From an uncultured Clostridia bacterium (lineage in GTDB: Bacteria > Bacillota > Clostridia > UBA1381), in the NCBI GenBank assembly GCA_934481375.1, contig CAKSPN010000009.1:1-21738 (forward strand): DNA of 21,738 nucleotides. The letters run 5' to 3'. The notes under the pieces are model-generated. The model did no database searches. It was not told where the DNA came from and was given only the letters and a program-made list of their open reading frames with translations. Each line of letters begins with the position of its first letter. The stretch's first letter is position 1. This document shows, piece after piece, positions 1-7,710 of the stretch. Made by a program: the position numbers and the translations under genes.

Positions 1-215
1 ACGCTCGACATTGTGTACAGAATAACCATTGACGCTCCGTATATCGCACTGCTTACCACGCCGTATACGTTTTTGTGGATTGCCGCAAATATGACGCACA
101 GCGTGAGCGCCGTTATTCCGACCGCTCCGCCGGCAATATGCGATACCATATTGAATATTTCCTCGCCCTTTGTGTATGAGGGGAGTTTTCTGTCCGATAA
201 TTTTTCACGTTTCAT
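1..215 (-). CDS. Hemolysin III / TrhA (PAQR-like) family membrane protein, 5' part only
   Basis: The gene reads leftward and runs off the left edge, so only about 71 N-terminal residues are visible. They begin MKREKLSDRKLPSYTKGEE and continue into a hydrophobic segment, followed by a stretch containing VSSAIYGASMVILYTMSS. The pattern 'YTKGEEIFNMVSHI' then 'SSAIYGAS...YTMSS' is typical of the bacterial hemolysin III family, integral membrane proteins with seven helices distantly related to PAQR receptors. Despite the name, most members are not shown haemolysins; the B. subtilis and E. coli relatives have been linked to membrane homeostasis. The ATG is preceded by AAAGGAG at good spacing. The transcript leader of about 110 nt holds two hairpin repeats, described separately. 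The family is recognised from memory of its sequence; the C-terminal part is not seen. Confidence 0.82.
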   Translation of the reverse strand, partial: MKREKLSDRKLPSYTKGEEIFNMVSHIAGGAVGITALTLCVIFAAIHKNVYGVVSSAIYGASMVILYTMSS

Positions 216-234
216 TTTTGTCTCCTTTGATTTC

Positions 235-256
235 GGGTCGATGAAGGCATCAACCC
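235..256 (-). repeat. Hairpin repeat copy 1 (arms GGGTTGATG / CATCRACCC)
   Basis: On the minus strand the arms are GGGTTGATG and CATCGACCC around the loop CCTT, giving nine pairs with one G-U. It sits in the leader of the hemolysin III gene, ending about 8 bases before the AAAGGAG ribosome binding site. It belongs to a four-copy family (235-256, 291-312, 14226-14247, 14285-14304). It has no T-tract, so it is not an obvious terminator. Confidence 0.75.
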
Positions 257-290
257 ATACCGATATTTGTTTACGTTTGTGCTGTACTTC

Positions 291-312
291 GGATTGATGC
301 GGGCATCAACCC
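291..312 (-). repeat. Hairpin repeat copy 2 (arms GGGTTGATG / CATCAATCC)
   Basis: Minus-strand arms GGGTTGATG and CATCAATCC surround the loop CCCG. It has the same orientation as copy 1 and begins 56 bases from it. Like the copy at 14226, it is preceded on the same strand by TGTAG. It lies just downstream of the predicted transcription start of the hemolysin III gene, so it should be transcribed in the leader. Confidence 0.75.
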
Positions 313-333
313 CTACAAATTGCATTTGCAATA

Positions 334-362
334 ATTATACCACATTTCCGCACAATTGTAAA
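334..362 (-). promoter_or_regulatory. Promoter of the hemolysin III gene
   Basis: On the minus strand there is TTTACA (357-362), a 17-bp spacer and TATAAT (334-339). The predicted start is near 327. A 14-bp inverted repeat with arms ATTGCA and TGCAAT at 319-332 is centred on that start and could be an operator. That role is inference only. Confidence 0.75.
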
Positions 363-368
363 CACACG

Positions 369-3026
369 TTATCTGCTTTTCACTTTCAAACTGCTGCCTT
401 TTTCCGTCTTGGTTATTTCTATCCCGGCGGCGATATTCTCCTTTAATATACCCACGTGCGAAATTATTCCTATCACCGCATCAGAGCGTTTCATTGTGCC
501 GAGGATTGAGAGTGCGTCCGAAACAGAGGCGCTGTCAAGTGTGCCGAATCCTTCATCTATAAACATTGCGCCCATTTCTATTCCGCCCGACTGCGTGCGG
601 ATAACCGAGGATAATCCTATCGAAAGGCTCAGAGCCGCAAGGAATTTTTCTCCGCCGGAGAGCGTTGTAACGGGACGGTTTTTTGCTGAAAAACGGTCAC
701 AGACCGAAAATTCCAGTCCCTTTATGCGTGACGATCCGCTCGACTCGTCGGAGCGGTACAGCTTGTACCGTCCGCCTTGCACGTTTTCGAGCAATCTGTT
801 TGCGGAGGTTATAACCGAGGAGAGCATAATTCCGAGCATATACCGCTGTAAGCTTATGCCGTTATCACCTCTCAGGCGCTTTGCAAAGATCATATCCTCC
901 TCCGCTTTTTCGCCTTTCTTTTTAAGCGCCGCCGTCTGCTTTTTAACCGATGCGCAAAGCTTTTTAAGGCGCTTGGTTTCGCTTTCGGCAAGTGCGTGCT
1001 CCGCAACAAGATTTTTATTTTTTTCCTCCGCATCATTAAGCTGTGAAAGGATTTTTTCCGTATCGGGCTTTTCCGTACCGTTAAGCTCTGCTTTCAATTC
1101 ATCTATATTTTTTAATGCGCTTTCCTTATTTATTTTATGCTCCGAAACAGATTTTTCCGTCATTTCACGCTCTTTTTCCGAAATGAGCGCACCTATAAAA
1201 TCATCTTCGTCCGCAAAGCCGTGCTTTTTAAGCACAGCGAAAAATTCCTTTTCAGCTGATTTTTCAGCCTTTTCGGCGGATTTGACCTCCTCTGCGGCTG
1301 TTTTTGCCGCCGCGGTTTTTACCGCATATTCCTCCGACAGGGCTTTGACATTTTCCGACGCCGCCGCTGTCTTTTTCGCAAATTTTTCCGTTTCCGCCTT
1401 TAAAACTCCGATTTTCAGCGCAAGCTCCTCCTCGGAGCCGATGCTTTTATCCGTCTTTTCGGTTACGGTATCGTACTCCGTTTTAAGCTTTTCCGCCGCC
1501 GTTTTCTTTTCGACATAGTCCGAATTTGCTTTTTCAAGTTCGGCGGTGATTTTCTTTCGCTTATTTTCCGCCAAATCCGTTTCCGAATTGTTAAGTTCTA
1601 TTTTCTTCTGCAATTCTTTGAGCATATCCTCCGTCACCGTTTCGGCTGTCGGCACAGCCTTGGACGGGTGCGAGGTGCTTCCGCAAACGGGGCAGGGCGT
1701 GCCGTCCGACAATCCCTCCGCAAGCGATGCGCACAGCGCCGCCGTATATTTCCCGACCGCCGAGGAATATTCCTTATACAGTTCCGCTTTGACATTTTCG
1801 AGCGATTTTGCATACTCGTCCGCCGCCGATTTTTCCGTTTTTTTCTTTAAAGCGTACTCCTCGGCGGTCTGTGCCGGTTTTTCCGCCGATTTCAAATCCT
1901 TTTGCAGTAAATCGGCACGGCGGTACACCTCCGTCATATCGCATAAAGCGGAAATTTGCTTTTCCTTTTCCGCATAAACCGATTTTTCGCCGTCAAGCTT
2001 TTTTTGCTCATTAATTGCGCAATCAAGCGACTTTTTACAGATTTCCGCCGCACTTTCTGCTTTTTCGGACTTTTCCGCACGCATTTTTTTCCCCTCACGT
2101 GCAGACATAAGCGCATTGTATGCCGTTCTTGCTTTTTCGGCGTTCCGTGCTTTTAATAAAAACTCCTCTTTTTCTTTTATTTCTTCGTCCTTTTCGGTTA
2201 ATTTTCCGTACTCGTCCTCATTTTTTTCAAGGCGCACAAACTTATCTGCAATTTTTTCGGCGGTGCGTGCGTTTTTTCTTATTTTTTCAAGTTCATCTGA
2301 AAAGCCCTTGAGCGTTTTTTCGGTTTCGCAAAGCTGTGACGATTTTTCCTCATACAATCCGCAAAGCTCCTCCAAAGAGGAACAGCCGTTCTCCGAAAGC
2401 ACCGCCTCGACGGCGTTTCTTTCGTCCGTTACCGATTTCATACTCTCCGCTGCCTCGGAATAGAGTATTTTTGCGGCGCTGTCCCATTTTTCGGTATTGA
2501 AAAGGCTCGTTAATATCTTTTCCTTATCCTTTGAATTGGACGTCAAAAGCTGTTCAAACTGACCCTGCGGAAGAATTATTACCTGCCGAAACTGCTCGTA
2601 TGTAAGTCCCAAAAGCTCCTCCGCCGTCCTTTCGAGGTCGCTCTGCTTCGGGTTTTCAAATATCGGTTCGTACACTCCGTCGCTGTTCATAACAAGCACA
2701 TTCTGCTGTGCGTTGAGATTTTTTCTGCCGTATTTGAGCGTGCGGATAAATTTATACCGCTTTTGGTGTATATCAAACACATACTCCGCAACGGTTTCGT
2801 CCTCCTCGGACGCACCCGTACAGCGCATGGCGAAAATATCGCCCCTGCCGCCGCCGCTGCTTTTTCCGTAAAGGGCATATGTCATTGCGTCGAGTATGAC
2901 CGTTTTTCCCGAGCCTGTTTCTCCGCTTATGAGGAAAATTCCTGCGGAGGTAAGGTCAGAAAAATCTATAAACTGCTCCTTAAGATACGGTCCAAACGCC
3001 GAAATTCTTATAGATACGGGTTTCAT
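369..3026 (-). CDS. sbcC: Nuclease SbcCD subunit C (SMC-like ATPase)
   Basis: 885 residues, in the usual size range for Gram-positive SbcC. The N-terminal ABC half-domain has the Walker A motif GETGSGKT (about 35-42) and the Q-loop stretch IILPQGQFEQLL (about 150-161). Long charged coiled coils flank a central zinc hook CPVC (445-448). The C-terminal half has the ABC signature LSGGEKF (about 789-795), Walker B MFIDEGFGTLD (about 821-831) and the switch histidine in IISHV. SbcC/Rad50 proteins pair with SbcD/Mre11 to open hairpins and process DNA ends, including protein-blocked ones, during replication and repair. The start ATG overlaps the end of sbcD by four bases (ATGA), so the two are translationally coupled and transcribed together from the sbcD promoter. 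All key motifs are intact. The coiled coils are alanine- and lysine-rich and produce long spurious reading frames on the opposite strand. Confidence 0.96.
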   Translation of the reverse strand: MKPVSIRISAFGPYLKEQFIDFSDLTSAGIFLISGETGSGKTVILDAMTYALYGKSSGGGRGDIFAMRCTGASEEDETVAEYVFDIHQKRYKFIRTLKYGRKNLNAQQNVLVMNSDGVYEPIFENPKQSDLERTAEELLGLTYEQFRQVIILPQGQFEQLLTSNSKDKEKILTSLFNTEKWDSAAKILYSEAAESMKSVTDERNAVEAVLSENGCSSLEELCGLYEEKSSQLCETEKTLKGFSDELEKIRKNARTAEKIADKFVRLEKNEDEYGKLTEKDEEIKEKEEFLLKARNAEKARTAYNALMSAREGKKMRAEKSEKAESAAEICKKSLDCAINEQKKLDGEKSVYAEKEKQISALCDMTEVYRRADLLQKDLKSAEKPAQTAEEYALKKKTEKSAADEYAKSLENVKAELYKEYSSAVGKYTAALCASLAEGLSDGTPCPVCGSTSHPSKAVPTAETVTEDMLKELQKKIELNNSETDLAENKRKKITAELEKANSDYVEKKTAAEKLKTEYDTVTEKTDKSIGSEEELALKIGVLKAETEKFAKKTAAASENVKALSEEYAVKTAAAKTAAEEVKSAEKAEKSAEKEFFAVLKKHGFADEDDFIGALISEKEREMTEKSVSEHKINKESALKNIDELKAELNGTEKPDTEKILSQLNDAEEKNKNLVAEHALAESETKRLKKLCASVKKQTAALKKKGEKAEEDMIFAKRLRGDNGISLQRYMLGIMLSSVITSANRLLENVQGGRYKLYRSDESSGSSRIKGLEFSVCDRFSAKNRPVTTLSGGEKFLAALSLSIGLSSVIRTQSGGIEMGAMFIDEGFGTLDSASVSDALSILGTMKRSDAVIGIISHVGILKENIAAGIEITKTEKGSSLKVKSR

Positions 3027-4138
3027 TCCAAACCGTCACCCCTTTCCGCTTTTTCTATCGCCGCCGCAAACATTTCGGCTTGTCCGCTGTCGGGAGATAT
3101 TCCGTAAATGTCCTCAAAAAAGTTTTTAAGTATCTCATCGGGCGAGAGTTTTTCCATTTTCTCGGCGCTTATTGACGTTCCCTCCGAGCCGCTTTCCGTT
3201 TTTCCGACCACCTGCATAAGATTGGGGAATTTTTCTTTTAAAGCAGTAAAAATCTCCATTCCCGCATATCGGTCGGTAATCTCCGCCTTTATGTAATCCT
3301 CGCTTTCCTCCGCCGACAAAACCTCCTCCTGCGTGCCTTTTATAACACGCATATCGTGTACGGGAGTGAGCGGAATTTCGCTTATTTCACCCGTTTTTGT
3401 GTCTATTACTGTAACGCTTTTCATAACCGCCGCTTCGCTGAACGAATACTTTACGGGCGTACCGCTGTAGCGGACAAATTCCGACACATTCTGCGGTTTA
3501 TGCAGATGCCCCAGGGCGGTATATGAAAATTTATCAAACACCGATTTTGAAACCATAACCGATGTGCCGACTATAACGGCGCTCCTGTCGCTTTCCGAAA
3601 GCTCCGCTCCGCTCACGAATGCATGTGCGACGGCGATATTGAACATTTTATTGTTCATATTTTCATATATATGATTGCAAACACAATTCATTGCCGTATC
3701 CGCCGAGGTTATCTCCTCATCGTGATAGAGAGCGCGCACCTTATCGGTATTAAAGTACGGAATGGGATACACCGCCGCATTATCCAGAATTATCGGCTTT
3801 ATATCACGTTCAAGAGTGCCGTACACATAAAGCCCCGATTTTTCAAGCAGAGCGTGCATTGAAGAAAGCCGCGCCGCACCGTCATGGTTTCCGGCAATTA
3901 CTATAAGCTTCACGCCCAAATCACGGCATATTGCCGTTGCAATGTCATTATACAGGCTTATCGCCTCGCCCGATGCAACGGTGCTGTCGAACACATCGCC
4001 CGACACGATAACCGCACCTATATCATTATCCTTTATTATCCCGACCAGCTCCTCGGCAAAATGCCGCTGTTCGTCAAGCATGGATATTCCGTGCACCGAT
4101 ATTCCTAAATGCCAGTCGGAGGTATGCAGAATTTTCAT
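3023..4138 (-). CDS. sbcD: Nuclease SbcCD subunit D (Mre11-like phosphoesterase)
   Basis: 371 residues. The metallophosphoesterase motifs are in order: D8-x-H10 in HTSDWHLG, GDVFD (D48), GNHD (N84-H85-D86), AHAF (H172) and GHLH (H211, H213). These bind the two manganese ions of the Mre11/SbcD nuclease. SbcD supplies the 3'-5' exonuclease and endonuclease activity that SbcC gates with ATP. It is the first gene of a two-gene unit with sbcC (four-base overlap). Its ATG is preceded by AAAGGA at a rather long 11-base spacing. A promoter lies at 4172-4200, back-to-back with the rho promoter. Family assignment is firm. Confidence 0.96.
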   Translation of the reverse strand: MKILHTSDWHLGISVHGISMLDEQRHFAEELVGIIKDNDIGAVIVSGDVFDSTVASGEAISLYNDIATAICRDLGVKLIVIAGNHDGAARLSSMHALLEKSGLYVYGTLERDIKPIILDNAAVYPIPYFNTDKVRALYHDEEITSADTAMNCVCNHIYENMNNKMFNIAVAHAFVSGAELSESDRSAVIVGTSVMVSKSVFDKFSYTALGHLHKPQNVSEFVRYSGTPVKYSFSEAAVMKSVTVIDTKTGEISEIPLTPVHDMRVIKGTQEEVLSAEESEDYIKAEITDRYAGMEIFTALKEKFPNLMQVVGKTESGSEGTSISAEKMEKLSPDEILKNFFEDIYGISPDSGQAEMFAAAIEKAERGDGLE

Positions 4139-4171
4139 ATTGGAAAAAATCCTTTCGTATGTATTAAGCTA

Positions 4172-4200
4172 AGTATACCATAAAATCCGCACACAGGCAA
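4172..4200 (-). promoter_or_regulatory. sbcDC promoter
   Basis: On the minus strand there is TTGCCT (4195-4200), a 17-bp spacer and TATACT (4172-4177), so the predicted start is near 4165. Its -35 element lies only seven bases from the -35 of the divergent rho promoter. The two polymerases would therefore compete or be controlled together. Confidence 0.65.
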
Positions 4201-4207
4201 ATAATAA

Positions 4208-4236
4208 TTGACTTTTTCGAATGAAAGGTATATAAT
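4208..4236 (+). promoter_or_regulatory. rho operon promoter
   Basis: TTGACT (4208-4213), 17-bp spacer, TATAAT (4231-4236): a near-consensus sigma-A promoter. The predicted start near 4243 leaves a leader of about 135 nt before rho. Confidence 0.85.
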
Positions 4237-4271
4237 GGCATTAGATTTATTTCAATTATTGAGCCATAGGC

Positions 4272-4296
4272 GAAAAAGTGACATATCACTTTTTTC
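4272..4296 (+). promoter_or_regulatory. Hairpin with T-tract in the rho leader, possible attenuator
   Basis: Arms AAAAAGTGA and TCACTTTTT enclose a four-base loop (CATA) roughly 30-50 nt into the predicted rho transcript. The 3' arm ends in six T residues, so the RNA would resemble a weak intrinsic terminator, but the stem has only two G-C pairs. rho is autoregulated in other bacteria by Rho-dependent attenuation of its leader. Whether this hairpin acts is inference. Confidence 0.45.
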
Positions 4297-4378
4297 AAAA
4301 CTACGGTCTGAATTATTTTTATTCTGATAAGTTTCCCGATAAAAAGAATTACAGATAAAACAGAAAAGAGGTTTTTTA

Positions 4379-5689
4379 ATGGAAGAAGAATTACTGGAGC
4401 GCAAAACCAAAGAAGAACTTAAGCAAATCGCACTCGGTCTTGAAATACCGAGAATTTCGACCATGAAAAAGGACGAAATAATAGAGGCGATACGTGAAAA
4501 GCGCAGACAGATAGATGAGGAAACGAAAAAGGCGCACGAGAAAAAGAAAAAGAGAGAGCGCCCTGCGGACGTTGTGGAGGTATGCGGCGTTCTGGACGTT
4601 ATGAATGACGGTTTCGGATTTTTGAGATTTGAAAATTATTCGAGCGGTGCAAACGATATTTACGTTTCGCCTACGCAGATACGCCGTTTTAATCTCAAAA
4701 CGGGCGACGAAATATGCGGCGACTGCCGTCCGACCCAGGACGAGGACAAATATTCCCCGTTATTATTCGTAAAAACGATAAACGGCGATCCGCTTGAAAT
4801 AGCCTTAAAGCGCAGGCCGTTTGAAAAGCTTACACCGATATATCCGAAAGAAAAGCTTGTTCTCGATACGGGAAGCCGTGTGAAATGTGCGGCAAGGCTA
4901 ATAGACATAATTGCGCCGATAGGCAAGGGGCAGCGCGGTATGATTGTCGCTCCGCCGAAAGCAGGAAAAACAACCATTATAAAAGAAATTGCGCAGTCGG
5001 TATCGAAAAACCACCCCGACGTTAAGCTGATAGTTCTGCTTATAGACGAGCGCCCCGAAGAAGTAACGGATATGAAACGCTCGATTGACGGCGAGGTTAT
5101 ATATTCAACCTTTGACCAGATGCCCGAAAACCACTGCAAGGTGGCGGAAATGGTGCTGGAGCGTGCGCAAAGGCTTGTTGAGCAGAAGAAAGACGTTGTT
5201 GTGCTTCTCGACTCGATAACACGTCTGGCACGTGCGTACAATCTTACGGTTACACCCACGGGAAGAACGCTTTCGGGCGGTCTTGACCCCGACGCACTCT
5301 TTAAGCCGAAAAAGTTCTTCGGTGCGGCACGAAACATCGAGGAGGGCGGCAGTCTTACAATTATAGCAACGGCGCTTGTCGAAACGGGCAGCCGTATGGA
5401 CGATGTTATTTTTGAGGAGTTCAAGGGTACGGGAAATATGGAACTTAAGCTTGACCGTAATTTACAGGAAAAGCGCATTTTCCCGGCGATAGACATACTG
5501 AAATCGGGTACACGCCGTGAGGAGGATTTGCTTACAAATCTCGAACGTGAGTGCGCATGGGTTATACGCAGAGAACTTTCACGCAACGGCAATCTCGAAA
5601 CAACCGCAAAGCTTTTGCAGATTTTAAAAAGCACGGACAACAACCGTGATTTTGAAAGCTTTATTATAAAAAACTACAGCAGAAATTAA
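4379..5689 (+). CDS. rho: Transcription termination factor Rho
   Basis: 436 residues. An N-terminal helical Rho_N domain (about 1-48) and a lysine-rich linker lead into the cold-shock-like RNA-binding domain with GFGFLR (78-83). The hexameric ATPase follows, with Walker A PPKAGKTT (192-199), the catalytic stretch LLIDERPEEVTD (220-231) and Walker B VVVLLDSITR (273-282). The secondary RNA-binding loops are in LSGGLD and EFKGTGNMEL. Rho loads on unstructured RNA and pulls RNA from the polymerase to end transcription. There is no long N-terminal insertion as seen in actinobacterial Rho. AGAGG (4367-4371) precedes the ATG by seven bases. It is first in a unit with a phosphoesterase gene 16 bases downstream. 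It is transcribed leftward-to-rightward, toward the origin at about 16.9 kb, so leftward-moving forks meet it head-on. Confidence 0.97.
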   Translation: MEEELLERKTKEELKQIALGLEIPRISTMKKDEIIEAIREKRRQIDEETKKAHEKKKKRERPADVVEVCGVLDVMNDGFGFLRFENYSSGANDIYVSPTQIRRFNLKTGDEICGDCRPTQDEDKYSPLLFVKTINGDPLEIALKRRPFEKLTPIYPKEKLVLDTGSRVKCAARLIDIIAPIGKGQRGMIVAPPKAGKTTIIKEIAQSVSKNHPDVKLIVLLIDERPEEVTDMKRSIDGEVIYSTFDQMPENHCKVAEMVLERAQRLVEQKKDVVVLLDSITRLARAYNLTVTPTGRTLSGGLDPDALFKPKKFFGAARNIEEGGSLTIIATALVETGSRMDDVIFEEFKGTGNMELKLDRNLQEKRIFPAIDILKSGTRREEDLLTNLERECAWVIRRELSRNGNLETTAKLLQILKSTDNNRDFESFIIKNYSRN

Positions 5690-5705
5690 GGACGGAGGAA
5701 ACATT

Positions 5706-6755
5706 ATGAAAAGACCTATTCCACAATATGTTGACGAAATGGTTGACGGCGCAGTGAGCCGTCTGGAAAATCTTAGAACGCCGGACACAATATCGTTTGC
5801 CTTTATTACCGATACGCACAACTGTACCGATTACACCGAGCGTGCGCTTTATGCGATTTCAAAAATAAACGAACAGCATAAAATTGCGTTTACGTGTATG
5901 GGCGGCGATTATTTATGCAATAATTCCTCCACATCAAGGGAAAACGCCGCTGCACAGCACAGGGAGTTCCGTGATGCGGTTGAAAATCTCGGGCAAAATC
6001 CCCCGACGGTTATCATAAAAGGAAACCACGACGATAATCCGTTCGGCGAAATAAAAAACATTGTTCCGCAAAACGAGCTGTACAATCTTTTATTTGAGCA
6101 TAACACATTCCTTTCGGGCGGCGACCCGACAGAAGCGTACGGATATTACGATATGCCCGAATTAAAGCTGCGTGCGATATACTTAAATTCGAGCGACCGC
6201 CGTTACGAAACCGACAGCGACGGAACGGTTATCGGCGTGGAAACGGGCGGATACGGGAATAAACAGCTTAACTGGTTTGCACATGATGCGCTTATTCTTC
6301 CTGACAATGACTGGTCGGTTGTAATTTTTGCGCACATTATGCCGATTGCAACGCAAATTATGCTTGACAGACCGTTCGGCGGCGAGGCGTTATGGAATAT
6401 TTTGCTTTCATTCAAAAACGGCGGAAAATACAGCGCATATGAGGACAGAAACGGCGAGTCATATGAGGTAAGCTGTGATTTTTCAGAAAACTGCAAGGGA
6501 AACGTAATTGCGTTTGTTACGGGACACGAACACGTCGACCGCACCTGTATGGCGGACGGAATACGCATAATCACCGTTTCCGCAGCGGCAAGCGATAATT
6601 TCTGTACGGGCGTAAGCGGCAACGGACGTGTACAGTACAAAACACGCGGTTCGGGCGAGGAAAGCGCATTTTCCGTGTTTATTATAGACAGAAAAACGCA
6701 CGTAATTTCGCAAATCCGATGCGGCGCAGGTGATGATTACAGCGTCAGCTTTTAA
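5706..6755 (+). CDS. Calcineurin-like metallophosphoesterase
   Basis: 349 residues with the complete metal-binding set of the calcineurin-like fold: D36-x-H38 (ITDTHN), GGDYL (D68), KGNHDD (N107-H108-D109), then FAHIMP and a C-terminal TGHEHVD. There is no signal peptide or membrane segment, so it should be cytoplasmic. The substrate cannot be read from the sequence; family members include phosphodiesterases, nucleotidases and protein phosphatases. It starts 16 bases after rho with a GGAGG ribosome binding site, and the M14 peptidase gene follows after 63 bases. It is therefore probably part of the rho-nfo unit. The link with Rho is positional only. Confidence 0.85.
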   Translation: MKRPIPQYVDEMVDGAVSRLENLRTPDTISFAFITDTHNCTDYTERALYAISKINEQHKIAFTCMGGDYLCNNSSTSRENAAAQHREFRDAVENLGQNPPTVIIKGNHDDNPFGEIKNIVPQNELYNLLFEHNTFLSGGDPTEAYGYYDMPELKLRAIYLNSSDRRYETDSDGTVIGVETGGYGNKQLNWFAHDALILPDNDWSVVIFAHIMPIATQIMLDRPFGGEALWNILLSFKNGGKYSAYEDRNGESYEVSCDFSENCKGNVIAFVTGHEHVDRTCMADGIRIITVSAAASDNFCTGVSGNGRVQYKTRGSGEESAFSVFIIDRKTHVISQIRCGAGDDYSVSF

Positions 6756-6818
6756 GAATTTAAACAGTGTTCTCCGCATATAAATAGTATTAACAAAAGC
6801 GGAAAGGACACAAGCATT

Positions 6819-7685
6819 ATGGGTTACGACTATGATAATTTATTAAAGGACATTGACACTTTATCGGAGAACTACGGGCGGATAGAAAAGTCCGTTATAG
6901 GGAAAAGCGTTATGGGGCGTGACATTTTCTGTCTGAAAGCCGGAGAGGGGAAAATAAAGGCAGTTCTTTTGGGCGCATATCACGGTCTTGAATATCTTAC
7001 ATCGGCATTTCTGATTAAGTTTTTATCCGATTTTTCGGCAAATGCCGAGATAGGCAGTGATTTTTTCGGATACAGCGCAGGCGAGCTGTACCGACGGGTC
7101 ACGTTTTATGTGATACCTATGGTAAATCCCGACGGCGTGGATATTGCCGTGAACGGGTTGGACATAACAAACCCTTACCACCGAAAGCTTATAAGTCTTG
7201 CAGGCATACACAGCTTTAACAGCGTATGGCAGGCAAACGCAAGGGGCGTGGATTTGAACCACAACCACAATGCGGACTGGCATATGATAATGGAAAAGCC
7301 CTCGCCCACAAAATTCGGCGGAGAATACCCCGAAAGCGAGCCTGAAACGCAGGCTGTGGTTGATTTTATCCGTAAAATCAACTGTGATATTCTTTTATCG
7401 TTCCACTCGCAGGGCAGAGAAATTTATTACGATTTCAACGGCTTTGTGCCGTGCGGTGCGGAGGAAAAAGTGCAGAAAATGGCGCAGGAAAGCGGATACA
7501 CCGCCGCACGTCCCGAGGGTACGGCGGCATACGGCGGCTGCAAGGACTGGTTTATATCCGAGTTCGGGCGTATGGGATTTACCGTTGAGATAGGTACGGG
7601 GAAAAATCCCTTGCCGATGTCCGCACTTGACGAGGTTTACGAGGAAAACGCAAGGCTTATCCTGTGTGCGGTGTCGGATACATAA
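6819..7685 (+). CDS. M14-family zinc carboxypeptidase
   Basis: 288 residues. The zinc ligands are H55 and E58 (YHGLEY) and H196 (SFHSQG). The substrate-binding NARGVDLNHN (R142) and NPDG stretches are present, and E257 in FTVEIGTG is the expected catalytic glutamate. Short M14 members of this type in Bacillota resemble gamma-D-glutamyl-diaminopimelate peptidases that cut cell-wall peptides. Here no signal peptide is visible, which would fit a cytoplasmic peptide-recycling role; that is inference. AAAGGA lies ten bases before the ATG. The gene lies between the phosphoesterase and nfo genes in the same direction, with short gaps and no terminator seen. Confidence 0.86.
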   Translation: MGYDYDNLLKDIDTLSENYGRIEKSVIGKSVMGRDIFCLKAGEGKIKAVLLGAYHGLEYLTSAFLIKFLSDFSANAEIGSDFFGYSAGELYRRVTFYVIPMVNPDGVDIAVNGLDITNPYHRKLISLAGIHSFNSVWQANARGVDLNHNHNADWHMIMEKPSPTKFGGEYPESEPETQAVVDFIRKINCDILLSFHSQGREIYYDFNGFVPCGAEEKVQKMAQESGYTAARPEGTAAYGGCKDWFISEFGRMGFTVEIGTGKNPLPMSALDEVYEENARLILCAVSDT

Positions 7686-7710
7686 AAAATTTTATGCGGA
7701 GGAAAAAATT

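Noticed and set aside
409..2463. Long reading frames on the plus strand opposite sbcC
   Set aside because: They are antisense shadows of the biased, lysine/alanine/glutamate-rich coiled-coil codons of sbcC. They lack ribosome binding sites and their products are serine/phenylalanine-rich low-complexity sequence.
4660..5643. 327-codon frame on the minus strand opposite rho
   Set aside because: It lies wholly inside rho, whose motifs are complete. The product is serine-rich and resembles no family, and no ribosome binding site was seen.
7627..7710. Upstream extension of nfo adding 28 residues
   Set aside because: It overlaps the M14 peptidase gene in another frame, has no ribosome binding site and does not match endonuclease IV. 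The ATG at 7711 has GGAGG at ideal distance.
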